A stretch of DNA of 64,000 nt from the NCBI RefSeq assembly GCF_014193895.1, contig NZ_BLZR01000001.1:3906001-3970000 (forward strand). The letters run 5' to 3'. A program made the translations under genes and the position numbers. The notes beneath the pieces were generated by a model, which was not told where the DNA came from, searched no databases, and was given only the letters and a program-made list of their open reading frames with translations. Of the stretch, positions 9,814 to 18,251 are shown in pieces. The number at the start of each line of letters is the position of its first letter. Position 1 is the stretch's first letter. This DNA is from Clostridium fungisolvens. Its GTDB lineage: Bacteria > Bacillota > Clostridia > Clostridiales > Clostridiaceae.

Positions 9814-10626
9814 ATGGGGTACTATATTAAAGTAGAACCTAATGTAAAGATTTATGTAGAAGATCTTAACCCTTGTGGGGAAAAGACAATATTATTTCTT
9901 CATGGTTGGCCCGGAAGTAATAGATTATTTGAATATCAATTTGACAAATTATCTGAACTTGGTTATAGATGTATAGGTATAGATACTAGAGGCTTCGGAA
10001 ATTCAGATAAACCTTGGGATGGCTATGACTATAATACATTAGCTGATGATGTAAAGACAGTTATCGAAACACTTAAATTAGAAAATATCACTTTAGCAGG
10101 TCATTCAACGGGGGGCGCTATAGCAATTAGATATATGGCTCGTCATAAAGGATATGGTGTTTCAAAACTAGCTCTTTTTGCAGCTGCTGCACCTAGTCTT
10201 ATAAAGCGTCCTAATTTTTCTTACGGTCTTGATAAGGAAACTGTTTTACAGCTTATTGAAGGAACATACACTGATCGTCCTAAAATGCTTCAAGGCTTTG
10301 GGGATATTTTTTTCCATAAACACATAACAGAAGAATTTTCAAACTGGTTTTTACAGCTTGGCCTACAGGCAGCAGGTTGGGCAACTGCAGCTATATCGAA
10401 TACTTGGTTAGATGAAGTGTTATTTTCTGATCTAGAGGCTATCCATGTTCCTACTCTGATTATTCATGGTATTCATGACAAGGTTGTTCCATTTTCTTTA
10501 GGAAAAATCCAAAGTAAAACCATCAAAAAAGCAAAGTTTATTGCTTTTGAAGATAGCGGTCATGCTACTTTTTATGATGAACGTGAAAGATTCAATAAAG
10601 AGCTAGTGAAATTTATTAACAAATAA
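9814..10626 (+). CDS. Alpha/beta-fold hydrolase
   Basis: 270-aa cytoplasmic hydrolase. LFLHGWPGSNRLF gives the oxyanion-hole HG, AGHSTGGAIA the nucleophile elbow (Ser), HGIHDKVVPF the acid Asp and DSGHATFYDE the catalytic His, the full triad in family order. The GHSTGG elbow and GRGxGxSDKP-like segment (DTRGFGNSDKPW) resemble esterase/non-haem haloperoxidase-type members. Substrate cannot be inferred. GTGGAGG precedes ATG 9814. Length is normal for the family. Confidence 0.92.
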   Translation: MGYYIKVEPNVKIYVEDLNPCGEKTILFLHGWPGSNRLFEYQFDKLSELGYRCIGIDTRGFGNSDKPWDGYDYNTLADDVKTVIETLKLENITLAGHSTGGAIAIRYMARHKGYGVSKLALFAAAAPSLIKRPNFSYGLDKETVLQLIEGTYTDRPKMLQGFGDIFFHKHITEEFSNWFLQLGLQAAGWATAAISNTWLDEVLFSDLEAIHVPTLIIHGIHDKVVPFSLGKIQSKTIKKAKFIAFEDSGHATFYDERERFNKELVKFINK

Positions 10627-10707
10627 CTTGATTTTAAGAATTAAAACCTATTAGGGTACAGCGTTGGAATTAAGCATATCCCAAAAATTTAATATACAGT
10701 GCAGCTT

Positions 10708-10735
10708 AGGAGTCCTTAATGGGCTCCTTTTTTAA
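10708..10735 (+). terminator. Intrinsic terminator after hydrolase
   Basis: AGGAGTCC pairs with GGGCTCCT around TTAAT, followed by six T. Confidence 0.9.
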
Positions 10736-10851
10736 TTTAAAATTTATTAACTTCATCTCAAGATTGAGTATAATTATCATTTAATAATGACTATACTATA
10801 AATATATGTAATATTTATGAAAAAACTTTATTACATACTCTATATTAGTTC

Positions 10852-10883
10852 TTTACATAATCTTCACAGAGCTTTGCTATAAT
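10852..10883 (+). promoter_or_regulatory. Probable extended -10 promoter for ccdA-resA pair
   Basis: TGCTATAAT at 10875-10883 is an extended -10 box. TTTACA at 10852-10857 resembles a -35 but sits 20 bp away, so the extended -10 carries most of the weight. It lies 59 bp before the CcdA start. Confidence 0.5.
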
Positions 10884-10941
10884 ATATTACAATTACCAAA
10901 GATGGATAAATATAAATACAGAATAAAAGGAGTTGAAATGG

Positions 10942-11646
10942 TTGGATGGAGTACCATTTTTCTTGGCATTTTCTGCAGGGTTACTTTCTTTTTTATCTCC
11001 CTGTGTGCTGCCATTAGTACCAGCATATATCGGTTATATGACTGGTTCTTCGATGAACACTAAAAATATTCACAGATATAAAACACCAAATTTATATAAA
11101 GTACTTGGTTTTGTATTAGGATTTTCAATAATATTTATTATAATGGGTGCATCGGCTACAACACTTGGAAAATTAATAATCAAAAATCAAATTTTATTTA
11201 GAAAAATTGGTGGCTCTTTGATGATAGTTTTTGGATTACATACTATGGGAATAATTAAAATAAAAATGTTCTATCGCGAAAAGAGGCTTTTGTCTGTTAT
11301 AAACTTCAGTAAGAACTTTAGTCCTATATTAATAGGAATGGCTTTTGCAGCCGGCTGGACACCTTGCGTTGGACCTATATTGTCCTCTATATTAATTTAT
11401 TCAAGCAACCTTTCTACAGTTTATCAAGGCATATTTTTATTAAGTGTTTATTCTTTAGGGTTATCAATACCATTTATATTAACGGCTATGGCAATTGATA
11501 GCTTCATAAAATTCAAAAATAATGTTTTAAAATATTCCAAGTTTATATCTATTATAAGCGGATTACTGCTCGTAATCATGGGAATTTTAGTATTTACAAA
11601 TAACTTAAATACCATAAGCAGATATGTAAGCTTCATTAATTTTTAA
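10942..11646 (+). CDS. ccdA: CcdA-like membrane thiol-electron transporter
   Basis: Six-TM protein that passes electrons from cytoplasmic thioredoxin to extracytoplasmic thiol proteins. LSFLSPCVLPLVPAYIGYM near the start and FAAGWTPCVGPILSSIL later each contain one of the two redox cysteines and the proline pairs typical of CcdA/DsbD-beta. AAAGGAG at 10926-10932 abuts TTG 10933 but is 9 bp from TTG 10942, which is therefore taken as start (234 aa). The next gene, 39 bp on, is a membrane-anchored thioredoxin, its natural electron acceptor. Confidence 0.9.
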   Translation: MDGVPFFLAFSAGLLSFLSPCVLPLVPAYIGYMTGSSMNTKNIHRYKTPNLYKVLGFVLGFSIIFIIMGASATTLGKLIIKNQILFRKIGGSLMIVFGLHTMGIIKIKMFYREKRLLSVINFSKNFSPILIGMAFAAGWTPCVGPILSSILIYSSNLSTVYQGIFLLSVYSLGLSIPFILTAMAIDSFIKFKNNVLKYSKFISIISGLLLVIMGILVFTNNLNTISRYVSFINF

Positions 11647-11685
11647 TAAGTACTATATAAGAACACCTAAAAAGGAGTTTTAACA

Positions 11686-12297
11686 ATGAAAAAATCACTT
11701 TTTATATTAGCAGTATTAGTGCTATTTAGCTTAAGTTTCTATACAGTAATGAAATATACTAAGAATAAGTCTATTAAGACCAATGCATCTGTTGACGCTA
11801 ACAATACTAAGGTTACAAATCAGGTTAATCAGTCAACAGCAGTAAATTCCAGTACTTCTAAAAGTGGAATATTTAAAAATACTCAAGATGGCAAAGCCAT
11901 TGATTTCAAATTAAAAACTCTAGATGGTAAAGAAATTTCTTTGAGTGATTTTAAAGGCAAAAGAGTTTTTCTCAACTTTTGGGCTACATGGTGCCCACCT
12001 TGCAGACAAGAGATGCCAGAATTAGAGAAACTTTATCAAGAATCTAATGACTCTGACTTGGTTATCTTAACCATTAACCTAGGTGAAGATAACAAAACTG
12101 TTAGGTCCTTCATGGACAAAAATAAATATAACTTTAATGTTGCGCTAGATTTAGACCAGAGTGTAGCTATAAAATACAACATAGTCTCTATTCCAACATC
12201 AATACTTATTGATTCTGAAGGTAACTTAGTTTCAAAAAAAATTGGTCCTATGACCCTTGAGGAAATGAATGCTTTCGTAACATTACCCAAAAAATGA
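11686..12297 (+). CDS. Membrane-anchored TlpA/ResA-type thioredoxin
   Basis: 203 aa. Residues 4-24 form an uncleaved-looking signal anchor; a Ser/Asn/Thr-rich linker follows to residue ~60; the rest is a redoxin-TlpA domain with active site FWATWCPPCRQEM and cis-proline in VSIPTSILID. It should reduce disulfides outside the membrane, as ResA and StoA do, for cytochrome maturation or spore cortex formation; no cytochrome genes are nearby, so the target is open. Paired with the upstream CcdA-like gene, which would supply electrons. AAGGAG precedes ATG 11686. Confidence 0.92.
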   Translation: MKKSLFILAVLVLFSLSFYTVMKYTKNKSIKTNASVDANNTKVTNQVNQSTAVNSSTSKSGIFKNTQDGKAIDFKLKTLDGKEISLSDFKGKRVFLNFWATWCPPCRQEMPELEKLYQESNDSDLVILTINLGEDNKTVRSFMDKNKYNFNVALDLDQSVAIKYNIVSIPTSILIDSEGNLVSKKIGPMTLEEMNAFVTLPKK

Positions 12298-12373
12298 TAT
12301 TATATAATTTCTAGTAAGTTTTATACATAAAAGTATTAAAGTAAGGACACTTTCATCAATTAATTGATGAATC

Positions 12374-12410
12374 GACTTAAATAGAACTTATATATTAAGT
12401 CTTTTTCTTT
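12374..12410 (+). terminator. Terminator after ccdA-resA pair
   Basis: GACTTAA (12374-12380) pairs with TTAAGTC (12395-12401) followed by a T-rich run. A separate 16-bp palindrome, CATCAATTAATTGATG, lies just before at 12354-12369. Confidence 0.7.
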
Positions 12411-12453
12411 GGCATAAGAAAAATTTAAAGTGTATATAGAAAGCAGGTGAAAT

Positions 12454-13221
12454 ATGAATTATATAATATATGATTTAGAATTTAATCAAAAGTATATTGA
12501 TTTTCAAGAAGATAATTCTAATAATAGTTCTCGCTTGCCCTTTGAAATTATCCAAATTGGGGCATTAAAACTTAATGAAAGTTTTGAAACAGTCTCTAGT
12601 TTTAATGCTCTAGTTAAACCTAAAGTGTACCCAACTATTCATCCTTATGTAGAAAAATTGACTAAGATAAATAATGATATTGCAAGTTCAGGTAAAGACT
12701 TCGTATCTGTTTACAATGACTTTTTGAAATTCATCGGTAATGATCAGGTAGTTTTATGTGTTTGGGGCATAGTGGATATTAAAGAACTTCTTAGAAATAT
12801 AGAATTTTACAACTTATCCTCTTCCTCAATTTCCAAGTATTATATAGACGTTCAAAGAAACGCTTCATTATATCTTAAATCTCCAAATAACTCGAAGGTC
12901 GGTTTAAAAACAGCTATAGAGCTTTTAAATTTACAGACCGACAATGAATTTCACGATGCTTTTAATGATGCATACTATACTTCTGAAATTTTTAAAGCTA
13001 TATATGATGACACTGTTAAGCCCAGCATTTACTCTCCAACTCCTTATAGAAAAGCTACCATACCTAAAGAGAAAGTTGATACGGTTTCCTTAATAAAGCA
13101 GTTTGAAAAGATGTATGATAGAGAAATGTCAGCAGAAGAGAAAGCAATAATAAAACTAGCCTATAATATGGGAAGAACCAGACAGTTTGTAGTTCCCTCT
13201 AACTTAAAAGAAGATATTTAA
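12454..13221 (+). CDS. DEDDh 3'-5' exonuclease, KapD/ERI-like
   Basis: 255 aa. YIIYDLEFNQ supplies the first Asp-x-Glu pair, VWGIVDIKEL region the second Asp, and FHDAFNDAYYT the His and last Asp of the DEDDh RNase T/ERI fold. The layout matches KapD-like or ERI-1-like exonucleases, single-strand RNA or DNA 3' end trimmers. A ~60-residue C-terminal helical tail (EKMYDREMSAEEKAIIKLA) follows the catalytic domain. AGCAGGTG precedes ATG 12454. Single gene, followed by a riboswitch-controlled unit. Confidence 0.85.
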   Translation: MNYIIYDLEFNQKYIDFQEDNSNNSSRLPFEIIQIGALKLNESFETVSSFNALVKPKVYPTIHPYVEKLTKINNDIASSGKDFVSVYNDFLKFIGNDQVVLCVWGIVDIKELLRNIEFYNLSSSSISKYYIDVQRNASLYLKSPNNSKVGLKTAIELLNLQTDNEFHDAFNDAYYTSEIFKAIYDDTVKPSIYSPTPYRKATIPKEKVDTVSLIKQFEKMYDREMSAEEKAIIKLAYNMGRTRQFVVPSNLKEDI

Positions 13222-13263
13222 ACGCTTAAAACGTATACAGCTTACATCTTAGTAAATCTTTTC

Positions 13264-13292
13264 TTGCAATAAATATAAACATAGCGTAAAAT
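13264..13292 (+). promoter_or_regulatory. Sigma-A promoter of the riboswitch transcript
   Basis: TTGCAA (13264-13269) and TAAAAT (13287-13292) with a 17-bp spacer. Predicted start near 13299, just before the riboswitch P1 helix at 13307. Confidence 0.75.
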
Positions 13293-13306
13293 ACTATATT
13301 ATATAG

Positions 13307-13399
13307 TTCAGAGGTAGTAGCAAGCTGAAATACAGTGGCAAAAATCGTCAGCACGGAGATAATCCCGGTTTTGCGTTTGAATTGCGATACTCTGAAACA
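13307..13399 (+). ncRNA. yybP-ykoY manganese riboswitch
   Basis: The leader holds the class hallmarks: GGTAGTAGC after the P1 strand, CGTCA in one internal loop, and GGAGATAATCCCGG in the other, closed by TACTCTGAA, which pairs with TTCAGAGGTA (13307-13316) to form P1. The class senses Mn2+ across two stacked legs. The 3' strand of P1 overlaps the 5' arm of a strong terminator, so metal binding should prevent termination and switch on the TerC gene below. Family assignment rests on sequence signatures and on the TerC target. Confidence 0.93.
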
Positions 13400-13448
13400 A
13401 AGTACATTTAGCTTTTTTATATGTACTTTGTTTCAGGGTATCTTTTTT
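13386..13448 (+). terminator. Riboswitch expression-platform terminator
   Basis: GATACTCTGAAACAAAGTAC pairs with GTACTTTGTTTCAGGGTATC, a ~20-bp stem followed by TTTTTT. Its 5' arm includes the 3' strand of riboswitch P1 (13388-13398), so the two structures exclude each other. Confidence 0.92.
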
Positions 13449-13587
13449 ATTGTATAAGAAATTATAAAATTTTAACAACTGATAAACCTAGTAATTTAAA
13501 GTGTACAAGATAAATTTTATGGAATACAGTAAAAGATTAATCTATATCACGCTACTTAGGACAAATTTTATTTTTAGGAGGCTAACA

Positions 13588-14430
13588 ATGTCAACGAAAA
13601 AAGCACTAAAAAACTTTTTACTAATTACTTGTATCGCTCTGCTATTTTATGCATTTCTATGGTACGACATGGGATCAACAAAATCCCTTGAATTTCTCGG
13701 TGGATATGTAATTGAACTTAGCCTTAGTGTGGACAACCTGTTTTTATTTCTTTTAGTATTCTCTAGCTTTGGGATAAAAACAAAATATCAAGAAAGAGTG
13801 CTTAAATACGGAATTTTCGGAGCAGTAGTTTTACGTCTGATATTTATATTATTAGGAGTTGCTGTAGTAAGCAGATTCCAATGGATTTTATATATATTTG
13901 GCATCATTCTAATTGCTAGCGGCTATAAAATTTTAGCTAATAAAGAAGATGATGATGTTTCATTTGAAGATAGTAAAATGCTTAAACTTCTAAAAAGATT
14001 TATCCCAGTTACAAAAGAACTTCACGAAGAAAAGTTTTTTGTAAGAATAGGTAAAGTACTTCATGCAACACCATTATTTGCAATATTGTTTTTAATCGAA
14101 GGCTCAGATATATTATTTGCTATTGATTCAATCCCCGCAGTTTTCTCAATAACTACAGACCCATTTATAATTTACACCTCAAACATATTAGCTATATTAG
14201 GACTTAGAAACCTTTACTTCCTACTTGAAAGACTTCAAAGTACCTTTGAATATGTTAAGTACGGTGTAGGATTTGTATTATTGTTTACCGGTTTAAAACT
14301 TGCTCTTTCTTTCAAGCTACATATCCCTATATTAATTTCAATATCAATCATTATAGGAATACTTGCTATTAGCGTATTATTCTCTATTTATATGAATAAG
14401 AAAAAAGAAGCGGAAGAAGTGGAAGTGTAA
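13588..14430 (+). CDS. TerC-family membrane protein, YkoY-type
   Basis: 280 aa with about seven to nine membrane helices. The acidic motifs LSLSVDNLFLFLLVFSSF and EGSDILFAIDSIPAVFSI are the metal-site signatures of the TerC family. Related YkoY/YceF proteins export Mn2+ or load Mn into secreted enzymes; the upstream Mn2+ riboswitch fits relief of manganese excess. The open frame could begin at GTG 13501, but AGGAGG at 13576-13581 places ATG 13588 as start. A terminator follows directly. Confidence 0.92.
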   Translation: MSTKKALKNFLLITCIALLFYAFLWYDMGSTKSLEFLGGYVIELSLSVDNLFLFLLVFSSFGIKTKYQERVLKYGIFGAVVLRLIFILLGVAVVSRFQWILYIFGIILIASGYKILANKEDDDVSFEDSKMLKLLKRFIPVTKELHEEKFFVRIGKVLHATPLFAILFLIEGSDILFAIDSIPAVFSITTDPFIIYTSNILAILGLRNLYFLLERLQSTFEYVKYGVGFVLLFTGLKLALSFKLHIPILISISIIIGILAISVLFSIYMNKKKEAEEVEV

Positions 14431-14433
14431 ATG

Positions 14434-14470
14434 AAAGCAGCCTCACAATTTAAGCGAGGCTGCTTTATTT
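14434..14470 (+). terminator. Intrinsic terminator after TerC gene
   Basis: AAAGCAGCCTC (14434-14444) pairs with GAGGCTGCTTT (14456-14466), then ATTTAT. It lies between convergent genes. Confidence 0.85.
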
Positions 14471-14530
14471 ATAGTAATTATTAAAATCTCAACGTTACAT
14501 CTTCTTAAATTTAACATTTTACAGTGTATT

Positions 14531-16114
14531 TTATACATTTAACTTTAATAGTAAATTATTTTCAAAACACTCATTTATTTCTGCTGCACCACTTTCACTT
14601 ACGAGAATATGAAGGAAATCACCTGAGGAAATTACAGTATCTCCTCTCGGAATTATTTCTTTCTCTCCTTTTTTTATGGCTACAACCAAACATTTCTCTG
14701 GCAATTCTAAATCTTTTATTTGCTTTCCTTCAATTTTTGAATCCATAGGCACCAGAATTTCTAAAATAACCTTGTTTATATCATTTTCAAATTCTACTGT
14801 CTTATTTTTACCTTTAAGAATTCTCTCAAGAAGGGATTCATATATCGGTTCTGATTTTAACAAATCAGCCACAATGTAAGCTACAATTGATACAATACTT
14901 AAGGATAGCAAATGTGTAAGTGAACCTGTCATTTCAGTTATTAATATACTTCCGGTAATTGGTGCCCTTACAATAGCAGCAAAATATCCTGCCATAGCTA
15001 GTATTATAAAGTTATTTACATACATTGGATTTAAACTAAAAAAGTGAACAAGAATCTTTCCATAAATCCCACCTGTTAGAGCTCCCAAAACTAATAATGG
15101 GAAAAATATACCACCTGGTGCTCCAGAGCCAAAGCTTATCATAGAATATAAAAATTTAACAAACAAAATTATGAGTAACATTTTCATAGTAAAATTACCT
15201 GATATTAATTCATTTATTATAGAATGCCCTCCACCCAATACAACAGGTAAAAATATCATTAATATTCCTGCCAGCACAAAAGGTATTATTGGTTTAAATC
15301 TTGCTGATAACCATTTTTGTTTTTCATATATTTTTAAAGTATTCATAAGAGAATAGTTATATATTACGCCAAATAAACCAACCACAATGCCTAGAATTAT
15401 AATATATCCATAAGTCTCAAGGGGTAGTAAATTTATATGTTGAAAATTAAACACAGGACTCAGACCAAAGAAGTACCTTGAAACTACATCTGCTGTCAAA
15501 GATGCAGACATAGCAGAAAACAATACTAAAGGAGAAAAATGCTTATGTACTTCCTCCAATGCAAACATAACACCGGCTAGAGGCGCATTAAAAGCTGCTG
15601 ACAACCCAGCACTAGCTCCACTGGTAATAAGATATCTCTCCTCAACTTTAAGCCTTTTAAAAATCTTGCTAAAACCTTGTCCTACCGCAGCTCCAAGTTG
15701 TATAGAAGGACCTTCACGTCCTAATGAAAGCCCAGCTCCTATTGATATTACTCCACCTATAAATTTTTTAATAATTACAGGCAGCCAATTCATCTTCAGT
15801 CTCCCACGAAGTATTGCTTCTACTTGAGGGATTCCACTGCCACTTATCATAGGTTCATTTTCTACAAGCTTACCTACTATAATAGCGCCAATTATTAATA
15901 GTAGAAACCAAACAATATCAACAAGTATATTTGAAGAGTTCATTACAATAAATTTATTTCTAAATTCCTCAGCTTTTTCTAAAGCTAACCTATAAAACAC
16001 AATCAATAAACCCGAAAAAATACCTACAATAATACCTTCTAGCATGATCTTAATTTTAAAATCTTGCCAGTGAGATATTGTATTGTAGGCATTATTTTTG
16101 TTATTATACGACAT
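14531..16114 (-). CDS. ClC-type H+/Cl- antiporter with TrkA-C domain
   Basis: 527 aa. Signatures of the ClC fold in order: GSGIPQVEAILRG, GREGPSIQLGAAVG (gating Glu) and GSGAPGGIFFPLLVLGA. An internal proton-glutamate candidate is present in FALEEVHKHFSP. Both glutamates suggest an exchanger, not a channel. The last ~80 residues (ILVPMDSKIEGKQIKDLELP...) form a cytosolic RCK-C/TrkA-C regulatory domain, which in relatives binds nucleotides. Likely role is chloride or acid homeostasis. GGAG lies 12 bp before ATG 16114, a weak spacing. Single-gene unit. Confidence 0.93.
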   Translation of the reverse strand: MSYNNKNNAYNTISHWQDFKIKIMLEGIIVGIFSGLLIVFYRLALEKAEEFRNKFIVMNSSNILVDIVWFLLLIIGAIIVGKLVENEPMISGSGIPQVEAILRGRLKMNWLPVIIKKFIGGVISIGAGLSLGREGPSIQLGAAVGQGFSKIFKRLKVEERYLITSGASAGLSAAFNAPLAGVMFALEEVHKHFSPLVLFSAMSASLTADVVSRYFFGLSPVFNFQHINLLPLETYGYIIILGIVVGLFGVIYNYSLMNTLKIYEKQKWLSARFKPIIPFVLAGILMIFLPVVLGGGHSIINELISGNFTMKMLLIILFVKFLYSMISFGSGAPGGIFFPLLVLGALTGGIYGKILVHFFSLNPMYVNNFIILAMAGYFAAIVRAPITGSILITEMTGSLTHLLSLSIVSIVAYIVADLLKSEPIYESLLERILKGKNKTVEFENDINKVILEILVPMDSKIEGKQIKDLELPEKCLVVAIKKGEKEIIPRGDTVISSGDFLHILVSESGAAEINECFENNLLLKLNV

Positions 16115-16230
16115 TAAGCATTCATCTCCATTTAAATTTGTAAAAAGTCCTTTTTTATTATAGACCTATCTTTCTTTAAACGCAAATCACTGAATGCATT
16201 AACATCTTTAAATTAAAATACATAACTAGG

Positions 16231-17142
16231 CTATTTTAATGAATCCATTATTCCCTTACATAATCCGCTAGCTAACTTGTTTTGATACTCCTCTTGGTTT
16301 AAAAGTTTATCCTCCTCTGGATTAGACATAAATCCCATTTCTATTAAAACTGTTGGAACCTTAGACCAATTGAAACCAGTTAAATCATTTCTTTCTACTA
16401 ATCCTTTATTACTCATACCTGCTGTAGCTACTAAATCACTTAATATGGTTTGCCCATATTTTTTACTTACATCATTTATAGCCTTTGCATAACCTACAGG
16501 AGCTGGTACTAACATTGAAGCTCCTTTTGCACTTTGGTTAGTTGAAGAGTCACAATGGATTCTCACAACTAAATCAGCATTATTTTTATTTCCAACTTCC
16601 GCTCTTTCTATATTTCCTGGGTTTTCACTATCTTGAGTCTTTGTCATTATTACGATAAATCCATTTTGTTCAAGTAAACTTTTCATTTTAACTGCAACCT
16701 TCATAGCCACTACGTATTCAGGTGTTTTTGTTACTATACCTTGTGCCCCACCTGGATCTTTTATTTTCATAGTATTAGAATCAGGAGAAAGCTTTTCCTG
16801 CCCATTATTTCCTTTCGCTGAATGTCCAGGATCTAAAACTATTATTTTCTTTTTAACTGGGGCTTCTTGTGTCTTCGGCTCTTCTTTTTTAGGTACTTCT
16901 TGTGGCTTAATCTCTTCTTTTTTATCAAGGTTTGCATCTTCGTTATTTTTGATGTTATTATCCACTAATGACTTTTCATTAGTTTTGGTATTATTATCTA
17001 TTGGTAACTTTTCTTCGGTTTTATCTTCTACTTTTTCAGATGCAATATCCTTTTTTACATTTTCCTTTTTAACTTCATTTTCACAACTTATGAATGAAAA
17101 CATAAGTATTATAGATAATAACCCAATTGTAATTTTTCTCAT
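16231..17142 (-). CDS. N-acetylmuramoyl-L-alanine amidase lipoprotein
   Basis: 303 aa. Signal peptide ends in lipobox FISC, so Cys20 should be lipidated and the enzyme tethered outside the membrane. Residues 25-95 are a Lys/Glu/Asn-rich repetitive spacer (several NNxKxNE units and KEEPKTQE). Residues 97-303 are Amidase_3: DPGHS gives one zinc His, RIHCDSS another, and LIEMGFMSN the catalytic Glu. It cleaves the bond between MurNAc and the stem peptide. Its ATG overlaps the stop of the upstream YARHG gene by 4 bp (ATGA), so translation is coupled; GGGAG precedes it. Confidence 0.92.
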   Translation of the reverse strand: MRKITIGLLSIILMFSFISCENEVKKENVKKDIASEKVEDKTEEKLPIDNNTKTNEKSLVDNNIKNNEDANLDKKEEIKPQEVPKKEEPKTQEAPVKKKIIVLDPGHSAKGNNGQEKLSPDSNTMKIKDPGGAQGIVTKTPEYVVAMKVAVKMKSLLEQNGFIVIMTKTQDSENPGNIERAEVGNKNNADLVVRIHCDSSTNQSAKGASMLVPAPVGYAKAINDVSKKYGQTILSDLVATAGMSNKGLVERNDLTGFNWSKVPTVLIEMGFMSNPEEDKLLNQEEYQNKLASGLCKGIMDSLK

Positions 17143-18131
17143 TTCTTATTCTCCCATTGTTGTATAAGCTTATAGTTAGCCTTCTCATATTCATTAAACA
17201 CTGTGTCGGTTCCATCATAACTTGGATTTGGAACATACCATTGCTTTGAGGTAAAATAGTTCTTGAACTCGTCTGTTTTAAATACATAACCATGTCGTGC
17301 AAAGATTTCATTTCTTGCTATAGCCAATTTATCCTTACTTAGATCTGCTAAATCAGCATCTGTTAAGTACCTTCTATCGCTATCTACAAAAACATAATCT
17401 TCTACGCTTGGCGAGGTATTAACTGAAATACTACTAGCGCTATCTTCTTGATTAGCTGGGGTGCTATTTGCTGCTTGCTCAGCAGTAACCTTTACCTCTG
17501 TGGGAGTTCTTCCATCGTCGTAAACTTTAAACCATTTCGAAACTCCCTTATCAGAAGTAGCTATCTGACTTACGTTATTCGCAACAACTTCATATGTCCC
17601 ATCTTTATCTACATCAACTGGGCCAGTGTAATTATTCGCACGTACTACTCCCTTGACCTGAAGTTTTCCACTTGTTACTCCTAAAACTACTGTTGCTACA
17701 TCAAATCTACCATTGGTCCTTATATATATACCTTTTTTTCCCTTATCATAATTATATATCCCTTGGATTTGCGTGTCCACATCATATTCGCCTAAATAGT
17801 TGTCTGCTAATTTATATTGTCCACTAATATTTTTGTATAAATTTACTTTCAATCTAGTATCTTCATTGTAACCAGTAGTTGTAACTTGTATTATTTCATC
17901 GTAAACATCTTCGTCAAGATTATCAAAATAAGTTTTATTATTCTTCAAAAGCATTTCTTTTGTACTTTGTACTGGACTCCCAGTAAGCTTAGCTGCATTA
18001 TTCAACATTATATCTTCATAATGACTATTTGCTTTAAAGTCTCCACCTAGCTTATATATTACCTCAAATTGTTTAAAGGCTTCTTCATATTTTCCTTCAC
18101 TAAAAAGTTTATCTATTTTTGTATTTTCCAT
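17139..18131 (-). CDS. YARHG-domain protein, probably 5'-truncated
   Basis: 330 aa as an ATG frame. The C-terminus (ARNEIFARHGYVFKTDEF to WYVPNPSYDG) is a YARHG domain, an extracellular wall-associated fold. No signal peptide and no Shine-Dalgarno precede ATG 18131. The frame stays open upstream for another ~18 codons (ending RFGYQLKEYQALASEM) to a TAG at 18186, and that stretch reads like the exit of a membrane helix into the same domain. I infer that the true N-terminus, with its membrane anchor, was lost at about 18185 when the reductase/TetR cassette inserted. Still coupled to the amidase downstream. Confidence 0.78.
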   Translation of the reverse strand: MENTKIDKLFSEGKYEEAFKQFEVIYKLGGDFKANSHYEDIMLNNAAKLTGSPVQSTKEMLLKNNKTYFDNLDEDVYDEIIQVTTTGYNEDTRLKVNLYKNISGQYKLADNYLGEYDVDTQIQGIYNYDKGKKGIYIRTNGRFDVATVVLGVTSGKLQVKGVVRANNYTGPVDVDKDGTYEVVANNVSQIATSDKGVSKWFKVYDDGRTPTEVKVTAEQAANSTPANQEDSASSISVNTSPSVEDYVFVDSDRRYLTDADLADLSKDKLAIARNEIFARHGYVFKTDEFKNYFTSKQWYVPNPSYDGTDTVFNEYEKANYKLIQQWENKK

Positions 18132-18251
18132 CTCACTTGCTAAGGCTTGATATTCTTTTAATTGATAGCCAAAGCGAAAAGCACCCTAACCTGTAGAGTA
18201 CTCTGTTAACTATTTTTACTTCTTGATATTAATGATGTTTGAAAATGATCT

